Shown here one piece after another: positions 39,343-41,955 of a DNA stretch of 41,955 nucleotides. A program made the position numbers and the translations under genes. The number at the start of each line of letters is the position of its first letter. Within the stretch, counting starts at the first letter, position 1. The notes below the pieces were generated by a model. That model did no database searches. It was not told the DNA's origin and worked only from the letters and a program-made list of their open reading frames with translations. Origin of the DNA: Clostridiales bacterium 38_11 (GTDB lineage Bacteria > Bacillota > Clostridia > Tissierellales > Dethiosulfatibacteraceae); NCBI GenBank assembly GCA_001509345.1, contig LGGM01000002.1:1-41955 (forward strand), in the 5' to 3' direction.

Positions 39343-40551
39343 CTAACTATTACCGCAAAATTTCAATGCAGTTAAAACATAGATTTTTACCGCTGGTATC
39401 AGTTGCTTTATATTGATAAATTCATCCTTCGAATGTGCGGTTTCCAAATCCCCTGGCCCACAGACTAGTGTTGATATTTTAGCGTAATGATTTAAAAGTC
39501 CACCATCCGACCAAGCGGTAAAATAGGTGATTGCCGGTCTATGTTCGCTGATTTCTTCCGATGCGTTTAGCAGCGCCTCAACCAGTTTGTGATCCCTGTC
39601 GATTTCCATTGCCTCATGTACATAGCCTTCCTTCATCACGCTGACATCCATTACGGTCATGTTGCACTTGAATTCCGGATCTTTCTCTCTAAGCTCCACA
39701 AGAGCATCTTCATATTCTTGGAGTATGTCCTCGTACTTTTCACCGGGTATCCATCTTCTGTCAATTTGTATTTTGCAATTTCCGGCTACCGTACTGGGTT
39801 GTGTTCCACCTTTTATTGTTCCGTAATTCATAGTAGACGTACCTGTTAATGGATGCTTTCGATTATCCAGTAAAGGTACAATCTTGTTCTCCATCAACTG
39901 AATAAAGTTAGATGCTTTTAAAATGGCATTGATTCCTTCCTTTTGTTTGCCACCATGTACAGCTTTTCCCTCGAAATCAAACTCAAACCATTCCAAGCCT
40001 CTATGTGCTATACAGATGTCAAGATCTGTAGGTTCACCAACTATCGCCCCATCCGCTTTAATGCCTCTCTCAATCAAATCAATGGTTCCCAAACTTTTTT
40101 CTTCTTCATCAATGACACCTGCAAACATGAGGTCACCATCTAGTTGAATCCCAGCTCTTTTTATAGCAATCATCGCCATTATCATACATGCCAACGGTCC
40201 CTTCATATCATTGGATCCTCTTCCTATTAGATGGTTTCCATCTGGTCTTAATTCAAACGCATCTGGCATATCATAAGGCGGAACCGTATCAGTGTGCCCT
40301 GTCAGTAACAGATTTTTCCCAATACCTTTTCCCTTAATGACAGCGGTCACGTTTTTTCTGCCTTCTTGAACAGGCAACAGTTCAGATTTGATTCCCTCCT
40401 TGGAGAAAAACTCGTGTATGTATTCTGCAACAGCTGTCTCCTGATTTTCTACACCAGGATGGCTTGGTCGTCTGATGAGTTCTCTCATCAATGCAACTAT
40501 TTCTTCTTCACTAACCCATTTGTTTATATGATCTGGCATTATTCGATCCAT
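39343..40551 (-). CDS. M20 family peptidase (ArgE/DapE-type deacylase)
   Basis: A 402-aa zinc-dependent amidohydrolase. Metal ligands are in LLTGHTDTVPP (His-x-Asp), GRGSNDMKG (Asp) and VIDEEEKSLG (Glu-Glu), then GEPTD and the late His in ETAHSKDEF. The dimerisation domain has AVHGGKQKEGINAI and PSTVAGNCKIQIDRR. The family covers ArgE, DapE and other amino-acid deacylases, and the substrate cannot be told. GGAGG lies four bases before the ATG. It has its own promoter and diverges from the flavodiiron gene. Confidence 0.9.
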   Translation of the reverse strand: MDRIMPDHINKWVSEEEIVALMRELIRRPSHPGVENQETAVAEYIHEFFSKEGIKSELLPVQEGRKNVTAVIKGKGIGKNLLLTGHTDTVPPYDMPDAFELRPDGNHLIGRGSNDMKGPLACMIMAMIAIKRAGIQLDGDLMFAGVIDEEEKSLGTIDLIERGIKADGAIVGEPTDLDICIAHRGLEWFEFDFEGKAVHGGKQKEGINAILKASNFIQLMENKIVPLLDNRKHPLTGTSTMNYGTIKGGTQPSTVAGNCKIQIDRRWIPGEKYEDILQEYEDALVELREKDPEFKCNMTVMDVSVMKEGYVHEAMEIDRDHKLVEALLNASEEISEHRPAITYFTAWSDGGLLNHYAKISTLVCGPGDLETAHSKDEFINIKQLIPAVKIYVLTALKFCGNS

Positions 40552-40605
40552 ATGTCCTCCGTTCTTTCAGCATTTTCTATTTTCAAATATACAGTGGGTG
40601 TTTTG

Positions 40606-40633
40606 AGTATATCATATTTTTTTTGATTTACAA
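40606..40633 (-). promoter_or_regulatory. Sigma-A promoter of the M20 peptidase gene
   Basis: On the minus strand, TTGTAA (40628-40633), 16 bases, TATACT (40606-40611). Confidence 0.65.
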
Positions 40634-40673
40634 AACCCCTTTATCTTAACTGAGTAGTGAGTATCTATTTTGT

Positions 40674-40702
40674 TTGAAAATCCAAGAATTATAATGTATA
40701 AT
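40674..40702 (+). promoter_or_regulatory. Sigma-A promoter of the flavodiiron gene
   Basis: TTGAAA (40674-40679), 17 bases, TATAAT (40697-40702). A second TATAAT at 40690 lacks a -35. Confidence 0.8.
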
Positions 40703-40746
40703 AATTGTAGTCAAGTTGCAAAATATAGATAAAGGAGATTATTCAT

Positions 40747-41934
40747 ATGTTTAAGATAACTGAAAATGTATCATGGGTTGGAAAAATAGATTGGGAATTA
40801 AGAAAGTTTCACGGTGAAGAATATACAACAAATAGGGGCTCATCATATAATTCTTATCTGATTAGGGATAAGAAAACAGTCCTAATTGACACTGTATGGC
40901 TACCATTTTCCAGGGAATTTGTTGCTGATCTGAAAAAAGAGATAGATCTGAAAGCCATTGATTATATAATTGTCAACCATGGAGAAGTGGATCATAGCGG
41001 TGCTCTGATTGATCTGATGAAGGAAATCCCGGAAACACCGATATACTGCACAAAAAAGGGTGTTGAATCATTAAAAGGTCAATATCACACTGACTGGAAC
41101 CTGAACATCGTCAAAACAGGAGATACGTTGGATTTAGGTGAGGGAACATTGACCTTCATAGAAGCGACTATGCTCCATTGGCCTGATACCATGTTTACCT
41201 ATTATTCAAAGGATGCTATTCTTTTCAGTAATGATGGTTTTGGTCAACATTATGCCAGTGAAGCCATGTACAACGATAAGGTAGACCAGTCTGAACTCTA
41301 TCAAGAAGCTCTTAAGTACTATGCCAATATATTGACACCCTTCAGTTCTCAAGTAACCAGGAAAATCAAAGAGATTCTAAGTTTCAATCTCCCACTTAAA
41401 ATGATATGTCCATCCCATGGTGTCATTTGGAGAGATAATCCTATCCAGATTGTTGATCAGTATCTAAAATGGGCAGATAGTTATCAGGAAAATCAGGTAA
41501 CCATCCTCTATGACACCATGTGGGATGGCACCGGCAAGATGGCTCAGGCTATTGCAAAAGGTATTAAGTCAGTAAATGATGATGTCGTGACAAAGCAATA
41601 CAATGTCGGCCGATCTGATATGAATGATGTCATATCAGAAGTCTTCAAATCAAAATTTATTTTAGCCGGCTCCCCAACCATCAATAAGGGCATCCTTTCC
41701 GGGATTGCAGGTATCCTGGAGGTTATCAAAGGTCTTCAATTCAAAAACAAGAAAGCGGCTGCATTTGGAACATATGGCTGGAGCGGAGAATCCCCCGGCT
41801 TGATCAAAGAAGAACTAAAGAAATGTGGTTTTGAAGTCTTGGACGAGACGGTCAAATCTCTCTGGAATCCCAACGAGGAAGTCATCGAAGCTTGTATGGA
41901 TCTGGGCAAAAAAGTCGGAGAATTATGTAAGTGA
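40747..41934 (+). CDS. fprA: Flavodiiron protein (FprA-type O2/NO reductase)
   Basis: A 395-aa A-type flavodiiron protein that reduces O2 to water, or NO to N2O, for protection of anaerobes. The N-terminal metallo-beta-lactamase domain carries the di-iron ligands: H78-x-E80-x-D82 in VNHGEVDHSG, H144 (LHWPDT), D163 (SNDGFGQH) and a late His in CPSHGV. The C-terminal flavodoxin domain (~255-395) has ILYDTMWDGTGKMAQAI (FMN loop) and AAAFGTYGWSGESPG. There is no rubredoxin or NADH domain, so a separate electron donor is needed. AAAGGAG precedes the ATG. Confidence 0.96.
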   Translation: MFKITENVSWVGKIDWELRKFHGEEYTTNRGSSYNSYLIRDKKTVLIDTVWLPFSREFVADLKKEIDLKAIDYIIVNHGEVDHSGALIDLMKEIPETPIYCTKKGVESLKGQYHTDWNLNIVKTGDTLDLGEGTLTFIEATMLHWPDTMFTYYSKDAILFSNDGFGQHYASEAMYNDKVDQSELYQEALKYYANILTPFSSQVTRKIKEILSFNLPLKMICPSHGVIWRDNPIQIVDQYLKWADSYQENQVTILYDTMWDGTGKMAQAIAKGIKSVNDDVVTKQYNVGRSDMNDVISEVFKSKFILAGSPTINKGILSGIAGILEVIKGLQFKNKKAAAFGTYGWSGESPGLIKEELKKCGFEVLDETVKSLWNPNEEVIEACMDLGKKVGELCK

Positions 41935-41955
41935 TTTAGTGATTGAAATATGAGA

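Overview
This 42 kb window is low-GC chromosomal DNA with typical clostridial content: sigma-A promoters of the TTGACA/TATAAT type, strong AGGAGG ribosome sites, CIRCE heat-shock operators, the SigI/RsgI pair, a flavodiiron protein and molybdenum-hydroxylase maturation genes. I infer an anaerobic member of the Clostridia but cannot name a species. I see no tRNA, rRNA, insertion sequence, prophage or CRISPR array.

Layout. (1) 1-2724, minus strand: a cut-off NtrC-type response regulator and its dCache/HAMP/PAS histidine kinase. (2) 2775-6961, minus: an operon of sua5, an arginine/tyrosine phosphatase, rpiB, a tagO/wecA-type transferase and the UDP-GlcNAc 2-epimerase, with a promoter and a terminator. 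(3) 7047-8219: a CPA2-type antiporter. (4) 8353-11973, minus: tdk, yqhQ, prmC, prfA, with mscS divergent. (5) 12950-15019, plus: yqeC, a mocA-like gene and xdhC, all for maturation of molybdenum hydroxylases. (6) 15045-18858, minus: a Lon-family protease overlapping an NTPase-methyltransferase fusion. (7) 18956-24821, plus: a promoter, a candidate Moco-family riboswitch, an intrinsic terminator, then eight closely packed genes. These are a lipoprotein phosphatase/phosphodiesterase, a MobB-like GTPase, an ECF S component, an anchored sulfite-oxidase-fold protein, two ECF ATPases, an ECF T component and a small kinase-fold protein. A cob(I)alamin adenosyltransferase follows with its own promoter. 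(8) 25407-27917, minus: rsgI, sigI and a YhcC-like radical SAM gene. (9) 27950-28080: five DnaA-box-like 9-mers around a terminator. (10) 28093-33570, minus: AI-2E-family, AEC, HD, galE and DUF697-like genes and a broken EAL gene. A 45-codon membrane peptide gene (plus strand) follows. (11) 33769-36230: htpG and hsp20, each with a sigma-A promoter and a CIRCE. (12) 36355-38593, plus: dinB and a baeRF-type gene. (13) 38721-41934: a NifU-like gene behind the remnant of a 4-hydroxybutyryl-CoA-dehydratase-type gene, an M20 peptidase, and a divergent flavodiiron protein.

The most interesting region is 18956-24821. The RNA element, the MobB-like protein and the neighbouring yqeC-mocA-xdhC genes all point to molybdenum cofactor. 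A complete dedicated ECF importer, an exported phosphohydrolase, a surface protein with a sulfite-oxidase-like fold and a kinase-fold protein together look like a salvage pathway: trim outside, import, re-phosphorylate inside. I propose it as a candidate uptake system for molybdenum cofactor, molybdopterin or another Mo/W-related compound. The substrate is inference only.

The second notable item is the abfD-like remnant at 38997-39219. It keeps promoter, ribosome site, N-terminus and C-terminus, has lost the whole centre, and appears to carry a 5-base slip at the junction. Coordinates and starts are my reading of the sequence; family names come from recognised motifs, not from searches.
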